Below, in pieces: positions 20,463 through 29,727 of a DNA stretch of 64,000 nt (positions are counted from its first letter, which is position 1; each line of letters starts with the position of its first letter). The DNA is from UBA668 sp043721915. GTDB lineage: Bacteria > Actinomycetota > Acidimicrobiia > Acidimicrobiales > Ilumatobacteraceae. The stretch spans positions 18,601 through 82,600 of the forward strand of contig JAYSPV010000112.1 in assembly GCA_043721915.1 (NCBI GenBank). Direction: 5' to 3'. A program made the translations under genes and the position numbers. The notes beneath the pieces were generated by a model. The model saw only the letters and a list, made by a program, of their open reading frames with translations, ran no database searches and had not been told where the DNA came from.

Positions 20463-22834
20463 CAGATCGTCTCGATTCTCACGTCGTTGACCGCGGCAAA
20501 GCAGTCGATCAGCTCGCCGACGTTCGGACCAGGGTTGTTGAACGGCACGAACGCCGTGCCGCGCAACACGGTGTCGTCGGCGACGACGCTGAAGATCACC
20601 GTGGCCCGCTGGCCGATCACCTTCACGTCCGTGCCATCAGTGGTACCCACGCGCACCACGTCGAGTGGGTGCAGATGCACGGCAGACCCGCGTGGAAGGT
20701 GCGCCAACGACGGCGACTTGGCCGTGCCGACCGCTTGGTCGTACATCGTGCGGCCGACGACGAGCCGGAAGTCGTAGGCGTTCCGCTCGGCGACCTTGAC
20801 CTCGACCAGATTCATCGGATCGATGCGGGCCGGAACCGTGGCCAGCACACCGTCGCCTGTTGCGACCGCCTCGGCGGTGACCGATGCGTAGCCGTCAACC
20901 TTGTCGGCGATGTCGGCAGTGATGTCGGCGACGCTCTCGTAGCCGAGGTCTCCGCCCAGTTCGGCAGCGAGCGCGGCGGCGATCATCCAGTCGGCGCGGG
21001 TGCTGCCGGCAGGCGTCACCTGGCCGGCGACGCTGCTGACCCGACCTTCGAGGTTGGTGGTGGTGCCCGACTTCTCGCCGTAGGCGCTGGCCGCGAACAC
21101 GACGTCGGCCTTCGAGGACGACTGGGTGAGGAAGGTGTCGACCGCGATGATTCGGCGAGCGCCAGCCATCGCACGCCGGGCAAGATCGGTGTCCGGGAAG
21201 TCGGCGAGCGGATCGGCGCCGACCAACACGAGGCACCCGAGCTTGCCATCGGCTGCTGCCTGCAGCGCGCCGCGGGTGTCGAGGCCACCCGTGCCGGGGC
21301 GCATGCCCACCTGGAGCGCACCCACCACGTTGCCGCGACGGAACGCCGGCAGCACCTTCGCGCCGGGTGCCGCGGTGAGCAGTGTGCGCAGCGCCGCGAC
21401 GGTGGCCGCGGACGACTCGGCGAGGTTGGCGCGACCGGCGACGATGACGACACTGCCCTTGCCCAGTTGCTCGGCGATCGCGGCGTCGGCCAGTGCGCCG
21501 TTGACGGCCGCCACCTGCGTGCCCGGCTCGTAGCCGATGCTGCGCCACGAGTACTTGGTGAGGCCACTCTGCTTCGGGGTGAACTCGATGATCCGGCTGC
21601 GCTTCTTCTCCGCGGCTTCGCGCAAGCGCAGGTACAGGACCGGCAGCTCTTCCTTCAGATCCGGGCCGAGCAGGACGATGGTGGTGGCAGACGCAGCCTC
21701 GTCGATCGTGGCGCGGTCAAGACCGAGCAGGCCGACCGGGAGGCCGTCGCCCATCTGCGAATAGACGTTGGGTGTGCCGATCACCTCGTGGCCCACGCGT
21801 GCCCACGCGAAGGCGTCCTCGTTGGTGCCGCGGGCGCCGCCGATGACGGCAATGCTGTCGACGCCACCTGCCGCAGAGGCCTCGGCGATCAGCCTCGCGG
21901 CCTCCGTCAACGCAGTGCTCCACGACGCCGGCTGCAACGCCTCGCCCTGGCGAACCAGTGGCTGCAGCACGCGTTCGCCGCTCTTCACCGACTCGAAGTT
22001 GAACCGACCGCGGTCGCACAGCCACCCGTGGTTCACCGGTTCGCTGTCCACGCCCATGTAGCGCAGCAGTTCGTCGCGGCTGCTCTGCACCACGGTGCGG
22101 CACCCGACGGCGCACGTGGTGCACGTGCTCTCCTGCTGGGCGAGATCCCAGGGGCGAGCCTTGAAGCGGTAGGGCTTGGCCGTCAAAGCGCCCACCGGGC
22201 AGATCTGCACGGTGTTGCCGCTGAAGTAGCTGCTGAACGGTTCGTCGGGGAACGTGGTGATGTGCGTGTTGTTGCCGCGGCCGCTGAAGTGGATCAGCGG
22301 ATCGCCGGCCACCTCGTCGGCGAAGCGGGTGCAGCGGTCGCAGAGGATGCAACGCTCGCGATCGAGATAGACGATGTCGCTGATCGCGATCGGCTTCTCG
22401 AAGTGGCGCTTCTCCTCCACGTACCGACTCTCACCCGGGCCGTTACTGAACGCCTGATCCTGCAACGGGCACTCGCCGCCCTTGTCGCACACTGGGCAGT
22501 CGAGCGGGTGATTTGCGAGCAACAGCTCGAGCACACCCTCCTGCATCCGCTTGGTGGTCTCCGATTGGGTGTCGACCTTCATGTCGGGCGCCACCGCAAC
22601 CATGCACGAGACAGTGACCGCCGGGCCGCGACCCGAATCGCATTCCACCAGGCACATCCGGCACATGCCGACGGAGCTCATCCGTTCGTGGTAGCAGAAC
22701 CGCGGGATGTACTCGCCGGCGTCGGCGGCAGCTTCGATGACCAACTGCCCCTTGCGGGCGACGTGGGCGACGCCGTTGATCGTGATGTTGACCGCGTTCG
22801 GATCCACGGGCGGAGTTTCGGCTACATCAGTCAT
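20462..22834 (-). CDS. nuoG: NADH-quinone oxidoreductase subunit G
   Basis: A 790-residue cluster-rich subunit. The N-terminus binds a 2Fe-2S cluster (CYHERMSSVGMCRMC plus a later Cys) and 4Fe-4S clusters (CPVCDKGGECPLQD and CILCDRC...ICPVG). A further CTTCAVGC ... CDRGR set is the extra N7 site found in menaquinone-type complex I such as E. coli and Thermus. The rest is a molybdopterin-oxidoreductase-like fold without cofactor function. ATG 22834 shares one base with the nuoF stop. Confidence 0.95.
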   Translation of the reverse strand: MTDVAETPPVDPNAVNITINGVAHVARKGQLVIEAAADAGEYIPRFCYHERMSSVGMCRMCLVECDSGRGPAVTVSCMVAVAPDMKVDTQSETTKRMQEGVLELLLANHPLDCPVCDKGGECPLQDQAFSNGPGESRYVEEKRHFEKPIAISDIVYLDRERCILCDRCTRFADEVAGDPLIHFSGRGNNTHITTFPDEPFSSYFSGNTVQICPVGALTAKPYRFKARPWDLAQQESTCTTCAVGCRTVVQSSRDELLRYMGVDSEPVNHGWLCDRGRFNFESVKSGERVLQPLVRQGEALQPASWSTALTEAARLIAEASAAGGVDSIAVIGGARGTNEDAFAWARVGHEVIGTPNVYSQMGDGLPVGLLGLDRATIDEAASATTIVLLGPDLKEELPVLYLRLREAAEKKRSRIIEFTPKQSGLTKYSWRSIGYEPGTQVAAVNGALADAAIAEQLGKGSVVIVAGRANLAESSAATVAALRTLLTAAPGAKVLPAFRRGNVVGALQVGMRPGTGGLDTRGALQAAADGKLGCLVLVGADPLADFPDTDLARRAMAGARRIIAVDTFLTQSSSKADVVFAASAYGEKSGTTTNLEGRVSSVAGQVTPAGSTRADWMIAAALAAELGGDLGYESVADITADIADKVDGYASVTAEAVATGDGVLATVPARIDPMNLVEVKVAERNAYDFRLVVGRTMYDQAVGTAKSPSLAHLPRGSAVHLHPLDVVRVGTTDGTDVKVIGQRATVIFSVVADDTVLRGTAFVPFNNPGPNVGELIDCFAAVNDVRIETI

Positions 22835-24231
22835 CAGTGGGCTCCGACCGCGGTGACGGGGATCTGCTTGCGCTCGACGATCTTGGCCTCGAACTCATCT
22901 CTGAAGAGCGTGAGCGCCGAGTGCACCGGCGCGTACGCCGATGGGCCGACGAAGCAGATCGTGGTCATCTTGTAGGGAAACGGCGTGGCAGTGAGGCCAA
23001 GGCGCTCGCTGGACGCATGCGGGAACGCACCGGGGCAGATCGACTCGCCGATCTCGAACATCTGGTCGAGGTCGGCCTTCGTTCCGCGACCGTCGACAAC
23101 GCGCTGGAGCACCCGCTCGAGCCAGGTGCCGCCCTCACGACAGGGTGTGCACTGGCCGCAGCTCTCGGCAGCGTAGAAGTGAGTGAGCGTGAGCGCAGCC
23201 TTGGGGATGTCGGTGGTGTGATCCATCACCATCACCGCGCCGGAGCCGAGCATCGAGCCGGCGGCGCCGGCGGCGCGACCCTCGAACGGGATGTCGAGTT
23301 GGTCGGGCGTGAACCACGGGGCCGAACCGCCGCCGGGCACGAACGCCTTCAACTCGTTGTCGTCGCGGATGCCCTGGCAGAACTCGTCACCGAAGATGAT
23401 GTCGCGGAAGGTGGTGCTGCCGTTGATGATCTCGTAGACGCCGGGGCGCTTGACGTGGCCGCTGATTGCGACCATGCGCGTGCCCGGGCTTGTGACGGTG
23501 CCGATCGCCGTGAACGCCGCGACGCCGTTGGTGAGCAGCCACGGCAAGTTGGCGAGCGTCTCGACGTTGTTGACGATCGTCGGCTGGCCGTACAGACCCA
23601 CAGCGGCCGGGAAGAACGGCGGCTTCAGCCGCGGCTCGCCGCGCTTGCCTTCGAGGCTCTCGATCAGCGCCGTCTCCTCGCCCACGACGTAGGCACCCGC
23701 GCCCCAGTGCAGCACGATGTCGACGCCGAAGCTGCTACCGAGGATGTTCTTGCCGATGTAGCCGGCGGCATACGCCTCGTTGAGGGCGACGGCCACGCGT
23801 TCGTGGGCCAGCGGCATCTCGCCACGGATGTACAGGAAAACCTGCGCCAGCCCGGCGGCATACGCGGCGATCAGGCAGCCCTCGATCAGCTGGTGCGGAT
23901 CGCGCTCCATCAGCAGGCGATCCTTGTAGGTGCCCGGCTCGCTCTCGTCGCCGTTGACGACGAGGTAGCGGGGGAACTTGCCGGCGGGCATCAGGCCCCA
24001 CTTCGTACCCGCGGGGAAGCCCGCCCCACCGCGACCGAGCACCGTCGCGGTCTTGACATCGTCGTGCACCTCAACGGGCGAGCGCGCCAGCGCGGCGCGC
24101 AGGCCGGCGTACCCGCCAGTGGCGTGGTAGCGCTCGAGGGTGTAACTGTCCTCGTAGTGGAAACGACCGGTGACGATCTTCGGCCGGTCGCCGTCGTCGA
24201 TGTACCCGGCGGCCCAGGGGTAGCTGCTCAC
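22834..24231 (-). CDS. nuoF: NADH-quinone oxidoreductase subunit F
   Basis: A 465-residue NADH- and FMN-binding subunit. The FMN loop GRGGAGFPAGTKWGLMP, the NADH site GAGAYVVGEETALIESLEG and the N3 4Fe-4S motif ESCGQCTPCREGG with a downstream Cys (ICPGA) are all present. Start is GTG 24231, overlapping the nuoE stop in GTGA. Confidence 0.95.
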   Translation of the reverse strand: MSSYPWAAGYIDDGDRPKIVTGRFHYEDSYTLERYHATGGYAGLRAALARSPVEVHDDVKTATVLGRGGAGFPAGTKWGLMPAGKFPRYLVVNGDESEPGTYKDRLLMERDPHQLIEGCLIAAYAAGLAQVFLYIRGEMPLAHERVAVALNEAYAAGYIGKNILGSSFGVDIVLHWGAGAYVVGEETALIESLEGKRGEPRLKPPFFPAAVGLYGQPTIVNNVETLANLPWLLTNGVAAFTAIGTVTSPGTRMVAISGHVKRPGVYEIINGSTTFRDIIFGDEFCQGIRDDNELKAFVPGGGSAPWFTPDQLDIPFEGRAAGAAGSMLGSGAVMVMDHTTDIPKAALTLTHFYAAESCGQCTPCREGGTWLERVLQRVVDGRGTKADLDQMFEIGESICPGAFPHASSERLGLTATPFPYKMTTICFVGPSAYAPVHSALTLFRDEFEAKIVERKQIPVTAVGAH

Positions 24232-24842
24232 TTCGCTGCCTCCGGTGCGGGCATCCAGGCCGGCTGGGCCGGCGCGTCGGGTGATACCGCGCCCGCGGCC
24301 TTGTCGGCGGGGATCTGCTGGCGCACGCGGGCGAGCGTGCCGTGCGGCGGGATCTCACCAGCGAGGCGACCAGCGGCCAGATCGTCGATCAGCTGATCGA
24401 ACGAGGCTGTGGTCATCCGGTGGCAGTGGCGATAGTTGACCTGCATGTTCGGCGCTTCGGTGCACGCTGCCTGGCACTCGGCATGCTCCAGCGTGAACAG
24501 CCCGTCGGCGGTTGTGCCGCCGGCCTTCACACCCAGGCGCTCCTCGGCGTGGTGCATCAGCTCGTCGGCGCCCAGCAGCTGGCAACTCATCGTCCCGCAG
24601 ATGTTGACCAGGTACTTTCCGACCGGCTCGAACTTGAACATCTCGTAGAACGTGGCCGTGCCCAGGATCTCCGCGGAGGTGGCGCCGACCAGCTCGGCGA
24701 CATGAGCGATCGCCTCGTTGGTGACGTAACCGTTCTGCTGCTGCGAGAGGTGCAGCAGCGGAATGGCTGCCGAGCGCGCCTTCGGGTAGCGCCCGATGAT
24801 CTCCTTGGCCAGGATCACGTTGGCTTCGTTGAGGCGGCTCAT
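24228..24842 (-). CDS. nuoE: NADH-quinone oxidoreductase subunit E
   Basis: A 204-residue thioredoxin-like subunit holding the N1a 2Fe-2S cluster. The four ligands are in ICGTMSCQLLGA and ECQAACTEAPNM. The C-terminal 40 residues are Ala/Pro-rich. ATG 24842 overlaps the nuoD stop; the frame is open further upstream within nuoD but the family N-terminus begins here. Confidence 0.95.
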   Translation of the reverse strand: MSRLNEANVILAKEIIGRYPKARSAAIPLLHLSQQQNGYVTNEAIAHVAELVGATSAEILGTATFYEMFKFEPVGKYLVNICGTMSCQLLGADELMHHAEERLGVKAGGTTADGLFTLEHAECQAACTEAPNMQVNYRHCHRMTTASFDQLIDDLAAGRLAGEIPPHGTLARVRQQIPADKAAGAVSPDAPAQPAWMPAPEAAK

Positions 24843-26188
24843 CGGTCCACCTCGCCGAGCACGGGGTCGACCGACGAGATGACGGCGACGGCGTCGGCGA
24901 CGAGGCCCCCGCGCATCATGTGCGGCAGGCATTGGACGTTGACGAACGATGGCGCACGCACGTGCATCCGGTACGGCGTGGCCGAACCATCGCTGGCGAT
25001 GTAGCAGCCGATCTCGCCACGCGGGCTCTCGATGGCCACGTAGACCTCGCCCTCGGGCACCTTGAAGCCCTCGGTGAAGATCTTGAAGTGGTGGATGAGC
25101 GCTTCCATGCTCTCGTCGATGCGAGCGCGCGGCGGCGGTGTGACCTTCTTGTTCTGGATGCGGTAGTCGCCACCAGGCATCCGATCGAGGATCTGGTGCA
25201 CGATGCGGATGCTCTCGCGGATCTCGTGGAAGCGGATGGCGTACCGATCGAAGGCGTCTCCGTAACTGCCGACGATGACGTCGAACTCGACCTCGTCGTA
25301 GTGGAGGTAGGGCTGATCGCGACGGAGATCCCACTCGACGCCCGTGCTGCGCAGGATGGGGCCGGTGGCGCCCAGGGCTATCGCCTCGGCCTGCGTGATC
25401 ACACCCACACCCTGCAGACGGTCGCGCCAGATCGGCTGACCGGTCATCAGGATGTCGTACTCCTCGAGCCGGGGCGGGATCATCTCCAGCAGGTGCAATA
25501 CGTCGTCGCGCCAGCCGGCGGGCAGATCCGCGGCGACACCGCCGGGGCGGATGAAGTTGTGGTTCATCCGCAGGCCGGTGACCTTCTGAAAGAAGCGCAG
25601 CACTTCCTCACGCTCGCGCCAGCCGTAGATCATCATGCTGACGGCACCGAGATCCATGCCGTTGGTGGCCATGAACAACAGGTGCGATGACATCCGGTTG
25701 AGTTCGCTGAGCAGCATGCGCATCCAGACCGCACGCTCGGGGATGTCGCCGTCGATGCCGAGCAGCTTCTCGGTCGCCATGCTGAACACGAGCTCGTTGT
25801 TCAGCGGGCTGAGGTAGTCCATGCGGGTGACGTTGGTGCCGCCCTGCATGAAGGTGAGCTGCTCGCCCTGCTTCTCCATCCCGGTGTGCAGGTAGCCGAT
25901 GATCGGCTTGCAGCGCAGCACGGTTTCGCCCTGCAGCTCGAGCATCAGGCGCAGCACGCCATGGGTGCTGGGATGCTGCGGCCCCATGTTGATGATCATG
26001 GTCTGATCTTCGGAGGGGTCGACGGGCAGGTCACCCAGCTTGGCGGCATCCGCCTCGCTCATCCGCAGGACTGCGCCGACTTCGCGCAGCAGCTCGCGAG
26101 CCGTCAGCTCGCTACGCGGCTTGAGGCCCTGCTCGGGCTCGTTGCCCTGACGGATGGTCTCGACGATGTTGTGATCGGTGGCGGTCAT
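24839..26188 (-). CDS. nuoD: NADH-quinone oxidoreductase subunit D
   Basis: A 449-residue subunit that lines the quinone site, related to NiFe-hydrogenase large subunits. Conserved segments are NMGPQHPSTHGVLRL, GYLHTGMEK, DYLSPLNNE, RMSSHLLF and the C-terminal EVYVAIESPRGEIGCYI. ATG 26188 is supported by AAGGAG nine bases upstream and by overlap with the nuoC stop. An unusual N-terminal stretch of ~55 residues precedes the core. Confidence 0.95.
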   Translation of the reverse strand: MTATDHNIVETIRQGNEPEQGLKPRSELTARELLREVGAVLRMSEADAAKLGDLPVDPSEDQTMIINMGPQHPSTHGVLRLMLELQGETVLRCKPIIGYLHTGMEKQGEQLTFMQGGTNVTRMDYLSPLNNELVFSMATEKLLGIDGDIPERAVWMRMLLSELNRMSSHLLFMATNGMDLGAVSMMIYGWREREEVLRFFQKVTGLRMNHNFIRPGGVAADLPAGWRDDVLHLLEMIPPRLEEYDILMTGQPIWRDRLQGVGVITQAEAIALGATGPILRSTGVEWDLRRDQPYLHYDEVEFDVIVGSYGDAFDRYAIRFHEIRESIRIVHQILDRMPGGDYRIQNKKVTPPPRARIDESMEALIHHFKIFTEGFKVPEGEVYVAIESPRGEIGCYIASDGSATPYRMHVRAPSFVNVQCLPHMMRGGLVADAVAVISSVDPVLGEVDR

Positions 26189-26715
26189 TGTGTGCCACTC
26201 CTTGCAGCGAAGTTGCCGCTGAACTGCACCGGGATGCAACCGACGTCGTAGTCCTTGCGCAACGGGTGGCCCTCCCAATCCTCTGGCATCAGGATGCGGG
26301 TGAGGTCGGGGTGGTCGTTGAAGACGATGCCGAACATGTCGTACACCTCGCGCTCCATCGCCTCGGTACCCGGATACATGTCGAACAGCGTGGCGATCGT
26401 GGGGTCGGTGGCGGGCACCTGGACACGCACACGGATGCGTTCGCGCCGCTCCAACGACAACAGGTTGACGACGATCTCGAACCGTTCGGCAGCGATGCCC
26501 GCGGGTAGTATCCGCCCGGGATGCGTGAGGTAGTCGACTGCGGTGAGATCGACACACATCGCGTACGTGTCGTCGAGCAGGGCGCGTACCGTCTTCGTGT
26601 ACTCGGATCGGCTGGGATGCAGCACCCGCTGGCCTCGGCTGTCGCTGAGCGGGACACCGTACGCACTGGGCGGCGGTTCGGGCGCGGCGACCTGTTGCTC
26701 GGGAGTGTCGGACAT
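26185..26715 (-). CDS. nuoC: NADH-quinone oxidoreductase subunit C
   Basis: A 176-residue peripheral subunit, separate from NuoD (not fused as in E. coli). Contains the 30-kDa signature EREVYDMFGIVFNDHPDLTR and MPEDWEGHPLRKDY. Start ATG 26715 gives a Pro-rich N-terminus; two bases separate it from the nuoB stop. Confidence 0.94.
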   Translation of the reverse strand: MSDTPEQQVAAPEPPPSAYGVPLSDSRGQRVLHPSRSEYTKTVRALLDDTYAMCVDLTAVDYLTHPGRILPAGIAAERFEIVVNLLSLERRERIRVRVQVPATDPTIATLFDMYPGTEAMEREVYDMFGIVFNDHPDLTRILMPEDWEGHPLRKDYDVGCIPVQFSGNFAARSGTQ

Positions 26716-26717
26716 GG

Positions 26718-27329
26718 TTAGCGGCTTCCCAGGATGACCGGCACCGGCTGTGCACCGGCCGGGATCTCGGTGACGTGCAACCCGGCACCGGCGCCGGTGG
26801 CAGCACGGCGCTTGAGCAGCTCGCCGTCTTCGATCTTCTGGTGCAACGTCTCGATCGCGTGGATCAGCGTCTCGGGGGTCGGTGGGCACCCCGGTGCGTA
26901 CACGTCCACGGGCACCACCTGATCGACGCCTTGCACGATCGCGTAGTTGTTGAACATGCCACCGCTGCTGGCACACACGCCCATGCTGATGACCCACTTC
27001 GGTTCCATCATCTGGTCGTAGACCTGGCGCAACACCGGCGCCATCTTCTGGCTGACCCGCCCGGCGACGATCATGATGTCGGCCTGGCGCGGCGAGGCGC
27101 GGAAGACCTCCATGCCGAAGCGGCTGATGTCGTAGTGCGCCGCGCCGGTGGCCATCATCTCGATCGCACAGCAGGCGAGCCCGAACGAGGCCGGCCACGA
27201 GCTGCGGCTCCGCGCCCAACCGACCAGATCTTCCAGCCTGGCTGTGATCGCGTTGTGAGGGATCGAGCCGATGCCCTCGGGCAGGATGTTCTTGAGCTTG
27301 TCGACGGCGATCTCAGTGGACGACTTCAT
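26718..27329 (-). CDS. nuoB: NADH-quinone oxidoreductase subunit B
   Basis: A 203-residue subunit carrying the terminal N2 4Fe-4S cluster: tandem cysteines in GLACCAIEMM, then GVCASSGG and APGCPPTPE. It delivers electrons to menaquinone. ATG 27329 overlaps the nuoA stop (ATGA). Length is somewhat above the minimal family, with a C-terminal tail rich in Ala/Gly. Confidence 0.95.
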   Translation of the reverse strand: MKSSTEIAVDKLKNILPEGIGSIPHNAITARLEDLVGWARSRSSWPASFGLACCAIEMMATGAAHYDISRFGMEVFRASPRQADIMIVAGRVSQKMAPVLRQVYDQMMEPKWVISMGVCASSGGMFNNYAIVQGVDQVVPVDVYAPGCPPTPETLIHAIETLHQKIEDGELLKRRAATGAGAGLHVTEIPAGAQPVPVILGSR

Positions 27330-27787
27330 GCTGCAGAGTCCTGTGGGCGACCTTCGAGACCGACACGGCGGATGGTGCTGGTGACGGTGCGGCCCGGTGA
27401 CAATGCGGACTCGAGACGCCGCTGCTTCGCGACCGGCCCCCACTCGAGCGCACCACGCGCGACGACGTACACGAATGCGGCGAAGAAGACCACGCTGAAG
27501 GCGATCATCTCCCACAGTGCGTACGAGCCGAGGAACTGGCGATCCACGGCGAACGGGTAGATGAAGATCAGTTCGATGTCGAACATGATGAACAGCATCG
27601 CGACGACGTAGAACGTGACCGGGAATCGCTCGGGTGGCTCGCGGCTGGGGACGATGCCGCACTCGTACGGCGCCTCCTTCGCAGCCGACGGGCGCCGAGG
27701 CGCGAGCAAGCCGGATGCAAAGAAGCTCAACGCACCGAACAGTGCGGCCAAGACCAGCAATGCGACGATCGGCAGGTATTGGCCCAT
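27326..27787 (-). CDS. nuoA: NADH-quinone oxidoreductase subunit A
   Basis: A 153-residue three-helix membrane subunit. Conserved YECGIVPSREPPERFPVTFYVVAM (read as YECGIVPS and RFPVTFYVVAM) and FDIELIFIYPFAV are present. The C-terminal ~35 residues are a basic extension beyond the third helix, not seen in short NuoA proteins. Only three bases separate its start from the preceding membrane-protein gene, so complex I is continuous with the cytochrome bc block. Confidence 0.94.
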   Translation of the reverse strand: MGQYLPIVALLVLAALFGALSFFASGLLAPRRPSAAKEAPYECGIVPSREPPERFPVTFYVVAMLFIMFDIELIFIYPFAVDRQFLGSYALWEMIAFSVVFFAAFVYVVARGALEWGPVAKQRRLESALSPGRTVTSTIRRVGLEGRPQDSAA

Positions 27788-27790
27788 CGA

Positions 27791-28651
27791 TCAGACCTTC
27801 GCCGGAAGTGCCTTGGCCGACCGATTCACTGCGACCCGTCGATCGCGGGTGTGGAGCAGCCAGCACAGCAGCAGGAAGATGATCAACGACGAGATACAGA
27901 TGATGGCGGCCGGCACACGTTTCGCACCCAGGTCGCGGATCATGTAGACGTATTCATGCGACCTCGACGTGTCGATGACCGCCCGCGCAGGTGCACGACC
28001 GGGCTCGGACCGTTGCGGCATCAGCGGCGCGATCTCGACCACTGCGTAGTGCGGCGCGTGGAAGAACGCGAGGAAATCGATCCTGCCATCCCAGAACTGC
28101 GGGCTGCGCTCGCCGCCCTTCTCATAGACAGAGACCACCGTGAACCCGCCGGCGGCGAACGCCTCCGATTCCTCGACGTACACGCTGCCGGCCGAACCGG
28201 CCTGTTGGAACGACGGCAACGCCGAGTTGAGCTGCTTCCAGCCGTTGTAGCTCAACAGCCCGCGCACGCTCTCGGCGTCGGCGATTGCATCGTCGGTCAT
28301 CTCGAAGTTCACATCGAGGATACCGACATCGTTGAGTCGCGACGGCTCACGGATGATCGTCTTGCCGGCAACCGGCTGCCACGACGGATCGGGCCCGAGC
28401 AGGCCCTTGCCGTACGTCCACCACACCGCGCCCATGATGAACATCCACCCTGCGAGAGCGGTGAGGACGACGAGGAACCCGAGGCGGGCACCCATGTTGG
28501 TACCGAGGATCAGATAGATGCTGCCGCACAAGACGGCCACCGCGATGATCACGATCAGCGTGCCACGCAGCTCCCATTCCCAGGGCCCGATGGCCGTCTT
28601 CGTCACGTTGCCGAGAATGCCGGCGGCTGCCGACGTGAGTGCTGCATGCAT
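27791..28651 (-). CDS. Unknown membrane protein between the cytochrome bc genes and nuoA
   Basis: A 286-residue protein with two adjacent N-terminal helices (about residues 29-50 and 57-82), a ~150-residue hydrophilic domain, and one C-terminal helix (about 245-267) followed by a basic tail. No haem motif, iron-sulfur motif or recognisable catalytic site. It is translationally coupled to the dihaem cytochrome c (TGATG) and sits three bases before nuoA, so it is probably an accessory or assembly subunit of one of the two complexes. Start is ATG 28651, with GTG 28654 as alternative. Confidence 0.75.
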   Translation of the reverse strand: MHAALTSAAAGILGNVTKTAIGPWEWELRGTLIVIIAVAVLCGSIYLILGTNMGARLGFLVVLTALAGWMFIMGAVWWTYGKGLLGPDPSWQPVAGKTIIREPSRLNDVGILDVNFEMTDDAIADAESVRGLLSYNGWKQLNSALPSFQQAGSAGSVYVEESEAFAAGGFTVVSVYEKGGERSPQFWDGRIDFLAFFHAPHYAVVEIAPLMPQRSEPGRAPARAVIDTSRSHEYVYMIRDLGAKRVPAAIICISSLIIFLLLCWLLHTRDRRVAVNRSAKALPAKV

Positions 28652-29727
28652 CACAGGCTCCGCACGTATTCGACGACGGCTTTGATCTGCTCATCGGTGA
28701 GCAGATGCCCGAACCCGGGCATCCGGCCCGAACCCTGGCCCTGCACGCCGTACTTGACGCCGTTCTTGGAACCGGCCTTGATGAAGTTGATCATGTCCTG
28801 CTCACTCGGGAAGTGGGAGTTGGTGGCGCCGCCGGTGAGGTTCCAGCCGAACGCGCCCTGCGCCGTCACGCCGGGGTCGCCGTAGCTCCAGCCGGGAGTG
28901 TGACAGCGGGCGCAGCTGTAGGCGCCATACGACAGATCCGAGTTGAACAGGGCTTCGCCCTCGCTGGCACCGGGGTTGGTCGCCATGTAGTCGTCGACAG
29001 CGCGCTGGATGTCGTCCTTCGTGGTTTGCGGCAGCGTGCCACCGTCACACACGTACGGGTCGGCCTTGTTGACGAACGAATCGTCGGTGAGGCAGCCCTC
29101 GGGCTGGATCTGGATGCTCTTCAGGTAGACGAGCAGGGTTTCGATGTTCTGGGCCGTCATCGGGCCGCCACCTGGTGCACCCCACGCGGACATCGGCGAG
29201 AACGGCCGGCCGTAGTTGAGGATGAACCGAACCTCTTCCTGGCTGAAGCGGTAGAAGACGGTGTTCAGCGCCGGTGCGTACCAGCTGACCGCGGTGACTT
29301 CGCCCGTCTTCACGTCGGTGATCGCGTAGGGGGCGACGTTGCCGAGACCGCCCAGACCGCCATGGCAGCCTGCGCAGTTGAAACCACCGTTGGCGGTGGT
29401 TTGGAACAGCTGCTCACCCCACCAACGGAAACGCTCCTGTTCGCCGCTGACAGCGCCGGCCTGTCGGCTGGGCTCGTACGCCCAGTAGAGCGGCAGTCCG
29501 ATCACCATCGTCAGCAGCAAGAGCACGCCGAAGACCTGCAAGCGTTCCAACCGCGAGCCCTCGAGGGTCTCGTCGTCGTAGTACGCCTTGCGGTTGGGCG
29601 CCATCTCGACTTCGGAGCCCAGCTCGCTGCGCGCCTTGCCCGAGCTGAGGAAGTAGTAGGTGACCCAGCCGATGACGACGACGGCGAGGATGACCCATGC
29701 CACGGCAACTGTGTTGAGCGCGATCAT
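28651..29727 (-). CDS. Membrane-anchored dihaem cytochrome c of the quinol:cytochrome c reductase
   Basis: A 358-residue protein with two haem c sites, CAGCH (118-122) and CARCH (272-276), each in a cytochrome c domain. Two hydrophobic helices (about 5-26 and 62-84) anchor it. The placement after the Rieske gene and the two-domain layout match the QcrC-like component that accepts electrons from the Rieske centre in actinobacteria, but here with a double anchor at the N-terminus. Start ATG 29727 overlaps the Rieske stop. Confidence 0.88.
   Translation of the reverse strand: MIALNTVAVAWVILAVVVIGWVTYYFLSSGKARSELGSEVEMAPNRKAYYDDETLEGSRLERLQVFGVLLLLTMVIGLPLYWAYEPSRQAGAVSGEQERFRWWGEQLFQTTANGGFNCAGCHGGLGGLGNVAPYAITDVKTGEVTAVSWYAPALNTVFYRFSQEEVRFILNYGRPFSPMSAWGAPGGGPMTAQNIETLLVYLKSIQIQPEGCLTDDSFVNKADPYVCDGGTLPQTTKDDIQRAVDDYMATNPGASEGEALFNSDLSYGAYSCARCHTPGWSYGDPGVTAQGAFGWNLTGGATNSHFPSEQDMINFIKAGSKNGVKYGVQGQGSGRMPGFGHLLTDEQIKAVVEYVRSL

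Noticed and set aside
20444..22975. 843-codon open frame on the plus strand opposite nuoG
   Set aside because: Antisense shadow of nuoG in GC-rich DNA: Arg/His/Ala-rich translation without motifs, while the minus strand encodes full NuoG cluster sites.
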